Shown in pieces: positions 33,673 to 43,214 of a stretch of 64,000 nt of DNA. Position numbers and translations under genes: made by a program. The stretch lies in NCBI GenBank assembly GCA_020849655.1, contig JADLFU010000232.1, positions 20,223 through 84,222 of the forward strand. The letters run 5' to 3'. Under the pieces are notes generated by a model that was not told where the DNA came from, made no database searches, and saw only the letters and a list, made by a program, of their open reading frames with translations. Source of the stretch: Polyangiaceae bacterium (GTDB lineage Bacteria; Myxococcota_A; Polyangia; Polyangiales; Polyangiaceae). How positions within the stretch are numbered: the first letter of the stretch is position 1; every line of letters starts with the position of its first letter.

Positions 33673-34241
33673 CTTCTTAGTTCTCCTTTTGCTTTCTTCT
33701 CTCCCGCCGACGGGCGGGTGCTGAGTGGAATCTCGTGGCGCCGTGGTCGTTGCCCGACCCCCGGGCATTGCGCCGACGGACGCGTGGGTCAAGCCCCCGC
33801 CCGCTGGAACCAAGGGGGGAGTGCTAGGCGATTTTTCGCCTGGGGGCGAATCATTCGCACGATCCCTCGGGGCGCTGCAAGGCTGAATCGTCACCTCGAC
33901 AGCGACGAGAATCGCGAAAAATGCCGATAAAGTGCCACTTGTTGGGTTCTCCGCGACCCGTCCGCGGCGCTGAGCGTGGATTTCGAGATCCCTGCGTCGC
34001 GAGCGCCGGATTCCGTGCGCCCTTCGGCCGCCTCGGGTGAACCCGTGCTCGACGTGGCAGGGCCACGCCTGCGCGCGGTTTCAGCCCCATTCGGCTCGAA
34101 TTTCGCTTCGGACTCCGACACTCGCTCCTTGGTCTCCCGAAACCCACGCTGAGACGTGCCACGGATGCTCCGTATTCATTTCGGTTCGACTCACCGCGGC
34201 CTCGGTGGTCCTGTGCGGCGTCGTCGCGTACGCTGCGCTCG
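33673..34241. other. Divergent intergenic region upstream of ompA-like and GGDEF genes
   Basis: About 569 bases, markedly more AT-rich than the surroundings, with no frame I believe. Near the OmpA start it holds the SD and a C/T-rich stretch (33681-33705), implying a long leader for this abundant protein. On the other side the GGDEF start is preceded directly by a -10-like hexamer. No clear repeat, RNA gene or riboswitch could be recognised. Confidence 0.5.
34229..34234 (+). promoter_or_regulatory. -10-like hexamer TACGCT for the GGDEF gene
   Basis: TACGCT ends 7 bases before the ATG at 34242. Confidence 0.5.
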
Positions 34242-35339
34242 ATGTCGGGCGCGGGGGATCGAGGCGGCGAGCGGGGAGGCGCCCCGGACGACCTAGTGTT
34301 CCGCGTGGGGCTGGCGCGGCTCGTGTTCGGCGCCGCCGCGGTGGTCGCCGTGCCGCTCGCGTACCCGACGACGAGCCGGGTCTCGTGGGTCTACGGCGCG
34401 TACCTCGTGCTCGCGCTCGTCGAGCAGCTGCTGATCTCCCGTCGCGTCGGCTCGACCCATCGATCCCTGGTGTTCGGTGTCATCGACGGCGCGATGGTGA
34501 CCGCGCTGGTGCATCAGCTGGGCTCGTCAGGGTCGGTCGTCCCGGCGCTGTACCTGTTCGCGGGCGTGATGAACGCCCTCGTGATCACGCCGCGCGTGGG
34601 GCTCGCGCTCGTGTCGGTCTACGCGGCGATGTACGTCGGGATCGTCGCGGCCGAGCAGGCGCGGGTCGTCGCGTACGCCCCGGACGTCCCCTGGCTCTCG
34701 GCCCTCGGGCCGCCGTCATGGCGCGCCGCGGCGATCTCGGCGTCGCTCATCGTCTTCTTGCTGTTCGCGTCGACGTACATCGTCGCGCGTCTCCACCGGG
34801 TGCTGCGCGCGCGCGAGGCGGCCCTGCTCGAGGCGAACCTCCGGCTGGAGGCGCTCAGCGTGCGAGATCCACTGACGGGGCTGTTCAACCGGCGGCGCTT
34901 GCTCGAGGAGGTGGAGCGCCAGCTCGCGCGGGCGCGTCGGGGCGCGAGCGTGGCCGTGATCATGGTCGACCTCGACCGCTTCAAGCGAGTGAACGACGAG
35001 CGCGGGCACCTCGAGGGGGACCGGCTCCTCTGCGAGGTCGCGGCCGCGCTCTCGTCGTCCGTCCGATCGACCGACGTGGCCGCGCGCTATGGCGGGGACG
35101 AGTTCGTCGTCGTGCTGCCCGACACCTCGGTCGAGCAGGCGTCGACGGTCGCCGCCCGCATCGTCGCGCAGGTGCGCGCGGTCGGCGAGCTCCACGACGC
35201 GGCGCGGCCCGTGACGGCGAGCGTGGGGCTCGCGCTCGCCGGCCCAGGCGACGACGCGCGCCGGCTCGTGCAGCGCGCCGACTCCGCCGCGTACGCCGCG
35301 AAGCGAGGCGGGGGCGATCACCTCGCGCTCGCCGCTTGA
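34242..35339 (+). CDS. Membrane diguanylate cyclase (GGDEF)
   Basis: A 365-residue inner-membrane diguanylate cyclase. Residues about 25-190 contain six predicted membrane segments ('LVFGAAAVVAVPLAYP', 'VYGAYLVLALVEQLLI', 'AAISASLIVFLLFASTYIV'). A short coiled linker 'LRAREAALLEANLRLEALSV' leads to the GGDEF domain (about 205-365) beginning 'RDPLTGLFNRRRLLEEVE'. The active site is 'YGGDEF' (about 283-288), and 'RSTD', five residues before it, is an intact product-inhibition I-site. It should make cyclic di-GMP from two GTP in response to a membrane or periplasmic cue, with feedback inhibition. It converges head-on with the lipoprotein gene at 35340, with no gap. Confidence 0.93.
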   Translation: MSGAGDRGGERGGAPDDLVFRVGLARLVFGAAAVVAVPLAYPTTSRVSWVYGAYLVLALVEQLLISRRVGSTHRSLVFGVIDGAMVTALVHQLGSSGSVVPALYLFAGVMNALVITPRVGLALVSVYAAMYVGIVAAEQARVVAYAPDVPWLSALGPPSWRAAAISASLIVFLLFASTYIVARLHRVLRAREAALLEANLRLEALSVRDPLTGLFNRRRLLEEVERQLARARRGASVAVIMVDLDRFKRVNDERGHLEGDRLLCEVAAALSSSVRSTDVAARYGGDEFVVVLPDTSVEQASTVAARIVAQVRAVGELHDAARPVTASVGLALAGPGDDARRLVQRADSAAYAAKRGGGDHLALAA

Positions 35340-36554
35340 CTATTTCGCGGAGCGCGCGGGGGCCGGTGCAGGGGGCTCACCGAGCGTGAACCTGCCCGGC
35401 GCCTCCACCGCCCTCGGGGCATCGGCGGCGTCTCCGAGCAGGGTGCGCGACGACGCCGTGTACCGCCCGCGGCGCAGGCCCGCCAGCGTGACGCTCTCCC
35501 CCGCGTCCAGCCACGCGACGAGCGCGCCGTCCAGCATCACCGCGCGCAGCGAGTCGACGCCGCTGCGGACGAGCAGGCCGTCCGGGGGCGCGCCCGGCGC
35601 GGGGGTCGTGTCCAGCTCGCGCGTCCGCAGCAGCGCGAGCTCCTCGCGGCTCGCGACGACGGCTGGTCCGGTGGGGGTGGTGGCGGCCGCGAGCGTCGCG
35701 CCCGGAGGCGGCGCGCTCAGGTCTGCGAGCGGGAGCTCCACGCGCTTCGCGGGGAGGTCGGAGAGGTCGAGCACGATCCCTCCCGTGGGGAACGCGAGGT
35801 GCGCGCGGATGGGCAGCTGGTCGGCCTCGCACGCCAGCGTCGACGGGTCGACCCCCACGAGCTCGACCAGCAGTCGACACAGCATGACGCCGCCCTGCCC
35901 GAGCTCGGGCGCGCGCGCGACGTCCAGCGTCAGCGCGCCGAGCTTCGTGGTGATCGAGTACCGGCTGACCGCGCGACCGAGGCGCGGCGGGAGCTCCTTC
36001 TTCGGCCCGATCTGGCCCGAGACGAGCGGGAGCGCGTCGAGCCGTCGGTCGCCGAACAGCGATCGCAGCGTCCCCGGCGCGGCGGGGCGGTACTCGGTCG
36101 CCCCAGGGAACACGAGCGCGTGACCCAGGCGATCCCCGCGCGCCCGGAGCTCCGTCCCCGCGGGCAGCGGGAACCCACGCCCCTCGAACACCAGCCGCAG
36201 CCGCCCCGTCTCGGTGAGCTGCAGCGTCGTGCGCAGGGCCGTCGCCCGCCTGAGCGTCGCGAGCCCCTCCGCGTGGGTCTCCGGAGCGCGCGGGGGCGAC
36301 GGGAGCTCCTGGGGCTTCCACTCCATCACGAGCGAGACGCCCGAGGTCTCCTTGGCGCCCAGCGTGTCGGGCGGCATCGGCTCGTCGCTCCGCAGGGCCT
36401 GCGGCGCCTCACGCGCGCGCGGCTCGGACGACGTGAGCGGCGCGGGCAGGATCGACGCGTTCGGGCTCGGCTGAAGCTCGCCCGGCGGCGGCTCGGCGCG
36501 CGGGCGCTCACACCCCGCGCACGCGACGACGAGGGCGAACGCCCAGCGCCTCAC
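35340..36554 (-). CDS. Hypothetical lipoprotein, third gene of a MaoC-HAD operon
   Basis: A 404-residue predicted lipoprotein: 'MRRWAFALVVACAGC' with Cys15, then a Pro/Ser-rich spacer of about 70 residues. The mature part is beta-rich ('LRLVFEGRGFPLPAGTELRA', 'RYSITTKLGALTLDVARAPE', 'RAHLAFPTGGIVLDLSDLPA') and ends 'GESVTLAGLRRGRYTASSRT', reminiscent of a small beta-sandwich. It begins with a GTG overlapping the HAD stop (4 bases), so it is co-translated with HAD and MaoC genes whose cytoplasmic roles seem unrelated. The family is not recognised; the stop is TAG, adjoining the GGDEF stop. Confidence 0.8.
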   Translation of the reverse strand: MRRWAFALVVACAGCERPRAEPPPGELQPSPNASILPAPLTSSEPRAREAPQALRSDEPMPPDTLGAKETSGVSLVMEWKPQELPSPPRAPETHAEGLATLRRATALRTTLQLTETGRLRLVFEGRGFPLPAGTELRARGDRLGHALVFPGATEYRPAAPGTLRSLFGDRRLDALPLVSGQIGPKKELPPRLGRAVSRYSITTKLGALTLDVARAPELGQGGVMLCRLLVELVGVDPSTLACEADQLPIRAHLAFPTGGIVLDLSDLPAKRVELPLADLSAPPPGATLAAATTPTGPAVVASREELALLRTRELDTTPAPGAPPDGLLVRSGVDSLRAVMLDGALVAWLDAGESVTLAGLRRGRYTASSRTLLGDAADAPRAVEAPGRFTLGEPPAPAPARSAK

Positions 36555-37315
36555 GACCGGAAGTCGCGCAGCGTGACCACCCCGGCGTCGAGCGGAGGCG
36601 GGCTCGGCGCGTGCTGCGTCGCGAGGAACACCGAGCTCATCGCGGGGTAGGCGCGGAGGAAGGCGTTGCAGTTCGCCGGCTCGTTGTCGAACGACGCGAT
36701 CGGCTCCCCGAGGCGCGCGACGCGCGGCGCGATGTCACGCTTGTACTCCTCGTCGGGGAGATCGAACGCGGGCTTGCAGACGAGCTCGGTGCCCACCCGC
36801 CCGATGGGGAACCCGTGCTCGCGTAGGCTCACCCAGCTGCCGACGCTCATCTCCGGCAGATCTCGGCCCGTGAGGTAGAGCAGCGTCGCGCCGGCGCTCC
36901 ACAGCTCCTCGGCGAACGCGGCGGCGCCGGGCAGCGGGACGTCGTGCACCAGGTACTCGTCGCGGAAGAACCGCGACCGCCAGAACGCGATCGCCCGCGC
37001 CCAGATGCCCTCGTCGTTGATGCCGTGCCGCGCGAGGCTGTCGGTGATCCCGTAGACGAGGTTCGCCGCGTCGATCTCCATGATCGCGCGCGTGATTTCG
37101 GGGTGGGTCCCTCCGAGCGTGTCGGCCAGCTCGCGCAGGATGGAGAGGGTGCGAGGGCGGTTGTCGAACAGCGTCCCGTCGAGGTCGAACACCACGACGG
37201 GGCGCCCGCCCCGCGCCGACGTCTCCTGCGCCCGCGCGACCAGGCCGCGGAGAAAATCGCGCTGAGCGTCGGCGGAGAGCGGCGCGGAGGGCGTCACGGG
37301 GGCCGCGGGTATCAC
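36551..37315 (-). CDS. HAD superfamily hydrolase
   Basis: A 254-residue haloacid dehalogenase-fold hydrolase. Motif I 'VVFDLDGTLFDNRPR' supplies the nucleophile Asp44 and acid/base Asp46, motif II is 'LLYLTGRD', motif III includes 'VCKPAFDLPDEEYKRD', and motif IV is 'PIASFDNEPANCNAF'. The cap between motifs I and II is helical. Such enzymes are cytoplasmic phosphatases; the substrate is unknown. The GTG start at 37315 overlaps the MaoC stop (GTGA) and the end overlaps the lipoprotein start, making a tight three-gene unit. Confidence 0.9.
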   Translation of the reverse strand: MIPAAPVTPSAPLSADAQRDFLRGLVARAQETSARGGRPVVVFDLDGTLFDNRPRTLSILRELADTLGGTHPEITRAIMEIDAANLVYGITDSLARHGINDEGIWARAIAFWRSRFFRDEYLVHDVPLPGAAAFAEELWSAGATLLYLTGRDLPEMSVGSWVSLREHGFPIGRVGTELVCKPAFDLPDEEYKRDIAPRVARLGEPIASFDNEPANCNAFLRAYPAMSSVFLATQHAPSPPPLDAGVVTLRDFRS

Positions 37316-38148
37316 CCTTCCTCGCGAGCGTCGAGCCAGCCCGAGAGCACCGTCTCGCCGCGCGCCGGCACGCGGGTCGACAGCGTGACCCTGCCGTCGT
37401 CGAGCGCGTGGAGCGACGTCTCGAGCACCTCGCCGGGCCACACGGGCTTCTGGAACTTCGCGTCGAAGCGGGTGACCCGGCGGGACGGGAAGGCGCCCTC
37501 GAACGCGCGCAGCGCGAACCCGTACGTGCAGAGGCCGTGCAGCAGCGGCCCCGCGGCGAACCCGACGCGCGCGGCGAGCTCGGGATCGGCGTGCAGGGGG
37601 TTCTTGTCGCCGCTCAGCCGGTAGAGCAGCGCCTGCTCGGGGCTCGTCGCCTGCTCGACGGTGGAGTCCGGCGCGCGGCCCGCGGGGGGCTTCGGCTCGT
37701 CGCGCTTGTCGGGGCGAGGGCCGCCGAAGCCGCCCCCGTCGCGCACGATGAGCGACCACTCGGTCTCGGCCACGAGCGCGTCGCCGTCGCGGGTCTCGGT
37801 GGCGATGACGACCTGCGCGAACCGCTTCAGATCGTAGAGTGCCTTCACCGTGGCGCGCGTGCGGAGCGTCGCCTCGGGGCGCAGGTCGCGGTGGACGCGC
37901 ACCGACTGGGCGCCGTGCACCACCGCCTCGAGCGCCGCGCCGGTCGACGTCAGGCACTCGAACACCGCGGGCGCCGCGGGCACGACGGGGAAGCTCATCA
38001 GCACCCGCGGCCCCCTGCCTTCGTAGAGCAGATCGAGCTCGTCGCGCCTCGCCCCGACCCCGAGCGCGTACAGGATGCACGCGTCCGCGCCGTGCGCGAG
38101 CACATGCTCGCCGCTCTCGCGGCCGACGCTGGCGGGATCGATGGGCAT
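37312..38148 (-). CDS. MaoC family dehydratase (double hot-dog)
   Basis: A 278-residue protein with two hot-dog folds, as in peroxisomal-type (R)-2-enoyl-CoA hydratase 2. The N-terminal half ('LYALGVGARRDELDLLYEGR', 'VLMSFPVVPAAPAV') is the noncatalytic domain. The C-terminal half carries the hydratase motif 'LSGDKNPLHADPELAARVGF' with the catalytic Asp/His pair, then 'GLCTYGFALRAFEGAF' and 'RFDAKFQKPVWPGEVL'. It hydrates trans-2-enoyl-CoA to (R)-3-hydroxyacyl-CoA, relevant to fatty-acid oxidation or polyhydroxyalkanoate supply. I start at the ATG at 38148, just after the tRNA-Ser gene, because the longer open frame reads antisense of nothing useful and includes the tRNA. Confidence 0.93.
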   Translation of the reverse strand: MPIDPASVGRESGEHVLAHGADACILYALGVGARRDELDLLYEGRGPRVLMSFPVVPAAPAVFECLTSTGAALEAVVHGAQSVRVHRDLRPEATLRTRATVKALYDLKRFAQVVIATETRDGDALVAETEWSLIVRDGGGFGGPRPDKRDEPKPPAGRAPDSTVEQATSPEQALLYRLSGDKNPLHADPELAARVGFAAGPLLHGLCTYGFALRAFEGAFPSRRVTRFDAKFQKPVWPGEVLETSLHALDDGRVTLSTRVPARGETVLSGWLDAREEG

Positions 38149-38165
38149 CGGCCGTGCAGGCTCCG

Positions 38166-38252
38166 CGGAGAGGGAGGGATTCGAACCCTCGGAAGAGTTT
38201 CCCCTTCGCACCCTTAGCAAGGGTGTGCCTTCGACCACTCGGCCACCTCTCC
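38166..38252 (-). tRNA. tRNA-Ser (GCT anticodon)
   Basis: On the minus strand, an 87-base cloverleaf with a long variable arm. The acceptor GGAGAGG (38252-38246) pairs with CCTCTCC (38173-38167) and the discriminator is G at 38166. The anticodon stem CACCC/GGGTG holds loop TTGCTAA, anticodon GCT, reading AGC/AGU. The T arm has GGTTCGAATCC. The 3' CCA is not encoded. It sits 17 bases upstream of the MaoC gene and probably shares a transcript with it. Confidence 0.96.
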
Positions 38253-38468
38253 TTGACAAGCCCTCGCGCTGTCTCCCGCGAGGCGGCGGCGAGGAGTGCC
38301 ACAACCCGGCGCGTCGTTCAACCCCATTTGCGCGTCCCTGCCCCTTCGCGCTCGACTTCCACGGGGTGTTCCTTCTACGCTGCCGGGCCGGCTTCGCTCG
38401 CGTCGCGAACCCCTCCGTGCCCGGCCTCGAGAGGCGCCGGGCGGGGCGCGCGAGCCGCCGGATCGCGC

Positions 38469-41400
38469 ATGACCACGTCCAGCCTGCCCCCGAACCAGAG
38501 CGGCCCCCCCGACGCGACGAAGGCCCAGGCCGCGGCCTGGATCACCGAGGAGCTGGACGCCGCGACGGACGACCGTCAGCGCGCGCTCTTGCTGCACGAG
38601 CGCGCCGCGCTGCTCCTGCGCTCGGGCGACGACGCGGGGGCCGCGCGAGATTTCCTGGCGGCCTTCAACGCCGACGACGAGTTCCGCGAGCCGCTCGAGG
38701 CGCTCGTCGCGCTGCTCGGGAGGCGCCGGTCGGTGCAGAACCTCGGCAAGCTCCTCGAGGCGCTCGAGGCGGCGGCCTCCACCCCCGACGAGGTGGCCCG
38801 CGCGAAGATCGATCGCGCCGCGTTCGCGCTCGAGAAGGGCGACGTCGACCTCGCGAGATCGCTCCTGCGCGAGGCGACGGTGGAGCGCGAAGGCGACCTC
38901 GCGCCGTGGCTGGAGCTCGAGATCCTCGCCGGCAAGGAGGGCGACGCGGGCGCGCGACGGGAGGCCCTCGCCGCGCGCGCGCCCCTCGCGGCTCCGCCGG
39001 CGTGGCGCGCGCTCTTGCTCCTCGATCTCGCGCAGATGGATCACGCGTCGGGCGATCGGGAGGCCGCGATCGCCGGGTGCCGAGCGGCCGTGGCGCTCGA
39101 GGGAGCGACCAGGTTCCGCGCGCTCACCGTCCTCGTGGATCTCGCGCGCGATCCGCTCGACGACGCCGCGCTCGCGGAGGCGCTGGAGGCCCTCGCCCAC
39201 CTGGTCGTCGAGGCGCTCGAGGACGCGGACGCTGGCGCGCGCGCGGGGGTGCCGGTCTACGCGCGGACCCCGGCGTTCGCGGCCGAGGCGTGGGTGCGCG
39301 CCGCGATGTGCAAGCGGCGTCTGGGCGATCTCGACGGGGCCGCCGCGCTGCTCGTCGCCGCGTCGGAGAAGCTGCCGGACGAGCCCGCGCTCGCGATGCT
39401 CGAGCTCGGCGTACGCGACGCGCAGGGAGATGGGGCGCGGAGCGCGGAGATCGCGCGTGCGCTCATCGAGCGCGGCGCGCCGAGCGACGAGGCCGCGTCG
39501 CTGTGGATGCGGGTCGAGGAGGAGGCCGCGGGGCGGGGAGATCGCGACGGGGCGCTCGCGGCGCTCGCGGCCGCGGTCGCCGCCGATCCTTCGTCGCTCC
39601 TGCCGCGGGTGATGCACCTCGATTTCTTGTCGCTGAGCGACGAGCCCGCCGATCACGCGCAGCTCGCGGCGATGGTCGAGGCGAGCGCGGATCTCCTCGG
39701 CGCCGACGACGCGACGGCGCGCGCGTACCTCCGGGCCGCGTGGGAGTGGGCCGTCTCGGCGAAGGACGCGGCGGGCGCGAAGGCCGCGCTCTCCCAGGCA
39801 GGGCTGCTCGGCGTCCCCCACGCGACGGTCGCGAGGCTGGGGCGCCTCCTCGCCAGGCTGAGCGACGACGCGCAGTGGTACGACGACGCGACCCGGCGGC
39901 TGCTCGCGGCCGGACCTCCGGAGGCCGAGCTGCCGGGGCTGTGGCTGGAGCTCGTGCGCGGGCGCCTCGCCCGAGGAGAGCACGACGGCGCCGCGAAGGC
40001 GGTCGAGCAGCTCTCGCAGGCCCCCGGCGGCGCGTGGATCGCACGCGCGCTTGCGGCGTATGTGCTGCCGGCCGCTTCGCCCAAGGAGGGTCGCGCCGCG
40101 CTCGACGCCGCCGCGCTCGACGCGCTCGCGGCGGTCGAGACGGACGCCCCCACGGCCGGGGCGCTGCGGCTGGTCGCGGCGCGGCGCGCGCTCGGGGCGG
40201 GAGACGTCGACGGCGCGAACCAGCGCCTCGGGGCCCTGCTCGAAGAGGACGCGTCGAACCTCCTCGCGGCGTCGTTCCGCGCCGCCGCCCTGCGAGGAGC
40301 AGGGCGCCTGACCGACGCCGCCGCGGTGCTCGACGCCACGGCCGCCGCGCTCGACGATCGCGCGCTGTCAGCGTGCTCGTCGCTCGAGGCGGGGCTTCTG
40401 TGGTGGCGCGCCGCGGAGCGTGAGTCCGCGCTCCAGTCCTTCAGGGCTGCCCACGCCGCAGATCCGGACTCGGCCGCGCCGATGCTGGCGTGGGCGACCC
40501 GCGCGGTGTCACCCGACGATCTCGGCGCCCGGCGCGAGGCCATCGACAGCTCCCTCGCGGGCGGTGAGTCTCCCGCGCTCGCGTCGCTGGAGCGCCTCGG
40601 CCTCGAGCTAGGGCCGGGGGGCGACGCCGACGACGCTCGCGTCGCGCTGGTCGCGCTCGAGAACGACGCCGGGCCGCTCGCCATCGCGGGGGCGCTCGCG
40701 CGGGTCTGCTGGCCCGCGGTCGTCGGTGATCGCGACAGGCTGGAGGCCGCGCTCTCCGCGCTCCAGTCCTCGGGCTACCGGGCCGCGGCGCTCGCGCACG
40801 AGGAGCGCCTGCGGATCTCGCGAGACTACGAGGCGGACCTGGTCGCGGCGGCGCGTCACGCCGCTGCCTGGTCCGCGGCGTCGGGCGAGCTGCCCGCCGC
40901 GCTCGAGTGGCACGCCGCGTCTCGCGCGGTGGACGACCAGGGCGGGGTCGCCGGCGCGCTCCGGCTCGCGGCGGCCTCGCTCTCGGGCGAGGCGGCGATC
41001 GCCCTCTCGGCCCACGCCGCGATGGTCGACTGGCTCGCGTCTGGCTCGGCTCCTCCGGTCGACGGTGACACGCACGCGGCCGACCTCGTGAACCTCGAGC
41101 TCGCCCCCACGGGCTGCGATCCTCGTCGACGGGCGCTCGCGCTGCGCGCGCTCGAGCGAGGCGCGCTCGGAGACGACGCCGGCGTCGACGCGCTGCTCCT
41201 GGCCGGATACTCGCACCTCGCCGAGGGGGCTCCCGTCGCCGCGCTCGACGCCTTTCGGCGCGTCACGGACGCGAGGGCCCAGGACCTCGCCGCCTGGGAG
41301 GGCGTGCGCGCGGCCGGGGAAGCCATCGGAGACCCGTCCGTCGTCGCCGACGCGTGCGTGAAGCTCGGCGAGCTCTGCTCCGACGATGCGCGCGGCGCCG

Positions 41401-43214
41401 CGTGGTTCGAGCAGGCCGGGGTGCTCTACATCGACGCGCTCGACGATCCTAACACCGGGGAGCAGGCCCTGCTCGCGGCGTTCGAGCGCGATCCGACGCG
41501 GGTCGACGCGTTCGACAAGCTGTTTCGACGCCTGCGGGCCCGCGACGCCGACGACGCCGTGCTGCAGCTCGCCCAGCGCCGCCTCGAGGTGACCGAGGAC
41601 ACCCCGGAGATCGTCAAGCTCTACTGGGAGCAGGCGCGCATCCTCCGCAAGCAGGGCGACTACGAGGGCGCGCAGGACGCGCTCAGCAACGTGACCATGC
41701 TCGAGGCTGATCACGTCGGCGCGCTCGCCCTCTCGGGCGAGATCTTCATCAAGAAGGGCGAGTTCGCGGAGGCCGCGGCCGCGCTCTCTCGCCTCGCCCT
41801 CCACGAAGAGGCGCCGCCGCAGCAGCGCCTCATCTCGGGCGTCGCGGCCGTCGACCTGTACGAGAAGAAGCTCGATCGCGTCGACGAGGCGCTGCGCGTG
41901 CTCACGTCGCTGCACGAGAGCGGGCTCTCGACGCTCCCGGTGCGAGAGCGCCTCGCGACGGTCGCCGCGCGCGCGGAGGCGTGGCCGGCGGCCACCGCCA
42001 TCCTCGAGGAGCTGATGGGGGAGCGCGAGGGCGCCGACGCGCGCGTCGCCGCGGCGCGCCTGTCGATGGCGATCTGGCGCGACAAGCTCGACGATCCCCG
42101 CGGCGCGGAGCGGGCCGTGACGAAGCTGTTGGCAGAAGCGCCCTCGGACGGCGAGGCGCTCGATCTGCTGCTCGATCGCCTGCCGACAGAGCCCTTCGCG
42201 CGGCGGCTCGTCGCCACCGGTCGGGACGCCGTCGTGCGCGACCTCGCGGGCGGCCCGCTCGACCCGGACGCCGTCGCCCGCCTCGCGAAGATCGCCCGGG
42301 CGACGGGAGATGGCGCGCTCTTGCAGGCGTCCCTCGGGGCGCTGGTCGCGCTCGGGCGTGACGAGCCGGGGGTCTCGGACGAGCTGGCGGATCTCGACGC
42401 TCGCGCCGCGCGCGTGCCGCAGATCCAGGTCGACGACGCGGCGCTCGCGGCGCTCGGCGACCCGGAGGACTCGGGCCCCATCGCGCGCCTCTTCGCGGCG
42501 CTCGGCGAGACGATCGCCGAGGCGCTCGGCCCGTCTCGCGAGGGGCTCGGGGTCGGCCGCAAGGAGCGCATCGACGCGAAGAGCGGCATGCCCCTGCGCA
42601 ACGACGTCGCCGCGTGGCTGGGCGCGCTCGGCATCGGCGAGTTCGAGCTGTACGTCGGCGGCCGCGACCTGGAGGGCGTACAGGGCGTCGCGGGGGAGGT
42701 GCCCGCGATCGTGGTCGGCGGGGAGGTGCGCAGCCCGCTCTCCCCGCGGGCGCGCGCCGCCGTCGCGCGCGAGGCGTTCGCGCTGCGGCGCGGCCCCACC
42801 ATCGGGCGGCTGCGCGACGAGGCGACGATCGCGAGCATCGCGATCGCCGCGTGCAACCTGTGCGAGCTGCGGCTCGACGCCCCCAACTTCGCCATCCTAG
42901 GCGACGTGCAGCGCCAGCTCGGCAAGGCGATGTCGCGCAAGGTCAAGAAGATGATCCCCGAGATTTGTCAGGAAATGGTCGCGCGCCGCGCCGACGTCGT
43001 CCGGTTCTCTCAGGCGTCGCAGCGCAGCCTCGACCGCGTCGCGGCGATCGCCGGCGGAGACGCCGCGCTCGTGCTCACCGACGTGCTCGGCGCCTCGCGG
43101 GGCGACCTGCGGCGCGCCGTCGCGGCCAGCCCGCGCGCCGATCGCCTGCTCCGGTTCGTGCTCTCACCGACGTACCTGCAGCTCCGCAGCCAGCTCGGCA
43201 TGGGGGTGCGCTGA
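38469..43214 (+). CDS. Giant TPR-like protein 1 (1,581 aa)
   Basis: A 1,581-residue helical-repeat protein. From about residue 25 onward the chain is TPR-like helices ('QRALLLHERAALLLRSGDDA', 'GDLDGAAALLVAASEKLPDE', 'QARILRKQGDYEGAQDALSN', 'LALSGEIFIKKGEFAEAAAA'). The last about 230 residues are different: a mixed alpha/beta domain starting near 'LGVGRKERIDAKSGMPLRND' with 'FELYVGGRDLEGVQG', 'VPAIVVGGEVRSPLSPRARA' and 'VAREAFALRRG'. A similar domain ends the next protein. There is no signal peptide. The stop overlaps the next ATG (TGATG). It is probably a cytoplasmic scaffold; no enzyme motif is seen. Confidence 0.9.
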   Translation: MTTSSLPPNQSGPPDATKAQAAAWITEELDAATDDRQRALLLHERAALLLRSGDDAGAARDFLAAFNADDEFREPLEALVALLGRRRSVQNLGKLLEALEAAASTPDEVARAKIDRAAFALEKGDVDLARSLLREATVEREGDLAPWLELEILAGKEGDAGARREALAARAPLAAPPAWRALLLLDLAQMDHASGDREAAIAGCRAAVALEGATRFRALTVLVDLARDPLDDAALAEALEALAHLVVEALEDADAGARAGVPVYARTPAFAAEAWVRAAMCKRRLGDLDGAAALLVAASEKLPDEPALAMLELGVRDAQGDGARSAEIARALIERGAPSDEAASLWMRVEEEAAGRGDRDGALAALAAAVAADPSSLLPRVMHLDFLSLSDEPADHAQLAAMVEASADLLGADDATARAYLRAAWEWAVSAKDAAGAKAALSQAGLLGVPHATVARLGRLLARLSDDAQWYDDATRRLLAAGPPEAELPGLWLELVRGRLARGEHDGAAKAVEQLSQAPGGAWIARALAAYVLPAASPKEGRAALDAAALDALAAVETDAPTAGALRLVAARRALGAGDVDGANQRLGALLEEDASNLLAASFRAAALRGAGRLTDAAAVLDATAAALDDRALSACSSLEAGLLWWRAAERESALQSFRAAHAADPDSAAPMLAWATRAVSPDDLGARREAIDSSLAGGESPALASLERLGLELGPGGDADDARVALVALENDAGPLAIAGALARVCWPAVVGDRDRLEAALSALQSSGYRAAALAHEERLRISRDYEADLVAAARHAAAWSAASGELPAALEWHAASRAVDDQGGVAGALRLAAASLSGEAAIALSAHAAMVDWLASGSAPPVDGDTHAADLVNLELAPTGCDPRRRALALRALERGALGDDAGVDALLLAGYSHLAEGAPVAALDAFRRVTDARAQDLAAWEGVRAAGEAIGDPSVVADACVKLGELCSDDARGAAWFEQAGVLYIDALDDPNTGEQALLAAFERDPTRVDAFDKLFRRLRARDADDAVLQLAQRRLEVTEDTPEIVKLYWEQARILRKQGDYEGAQDALSNVTMLEADHVGALALSGEIFIKKGEFAEAAAALSRLALHEEAPPQQRLISGVAAVDLYEKKLDRVDEALRVLTSLHESGLSTLPVRERLATVAARAEAWPAATAILEELMGEREGADARVAAARLSMAIWRDKLDDPRGAERAVTKLLAEAPSDGEALDLLLDRLPTEPFARRLVATGRDAVVRDLAGGPLDPDAVARLAKIARATGDGALLQASLGALVALGRDEPGVSDELADLDARAARVPQIQVDDAALAALGDPEDSGPIARLFAALGETIAEALGPSREGLGVGRKERIDAKSGMPLRNDVAAWLGALGIGEFELYVGGRDLEGVQGVAGEVPAIVVGGEVRSPLSPRARAAVAREAFALRRGPTIGRLRDEATIASIAIAACNLCELRLDAPNFAILGDVQRQLGKAMSRKVKKMIPEICQEMVARRADVVRFSQASQRSLDRVAAIAGGDAALVLTDVLGASRGDLRRAVAASPRADRLLRFVLSPTYLQLRSQLGMGVR

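Noticed and set aside
33918..33937. Sigma-54-like promoter (minus strand TGGCAC followed by GGC)
   Set aside because: The GG to GC spacing is one base longer than the strict -24/-12 rule, and the position is more than 240 bases from the OmpA start; a chance match is likely.
33851..34162. 103-codon minus-strand frame in the ompA/GGDEF intergenic region
   Set aside because: No homology-like features, basic low-complexity sequence, lies in an AT-richer promoter region and lacks an SD or -10 at the right place.
38166..38304. Extended start of the MaoC gene at 38304 through the tRNA
   Set aside because: The extension translates the tRNA-Ser sequence; the conserved protein starts at 38148.
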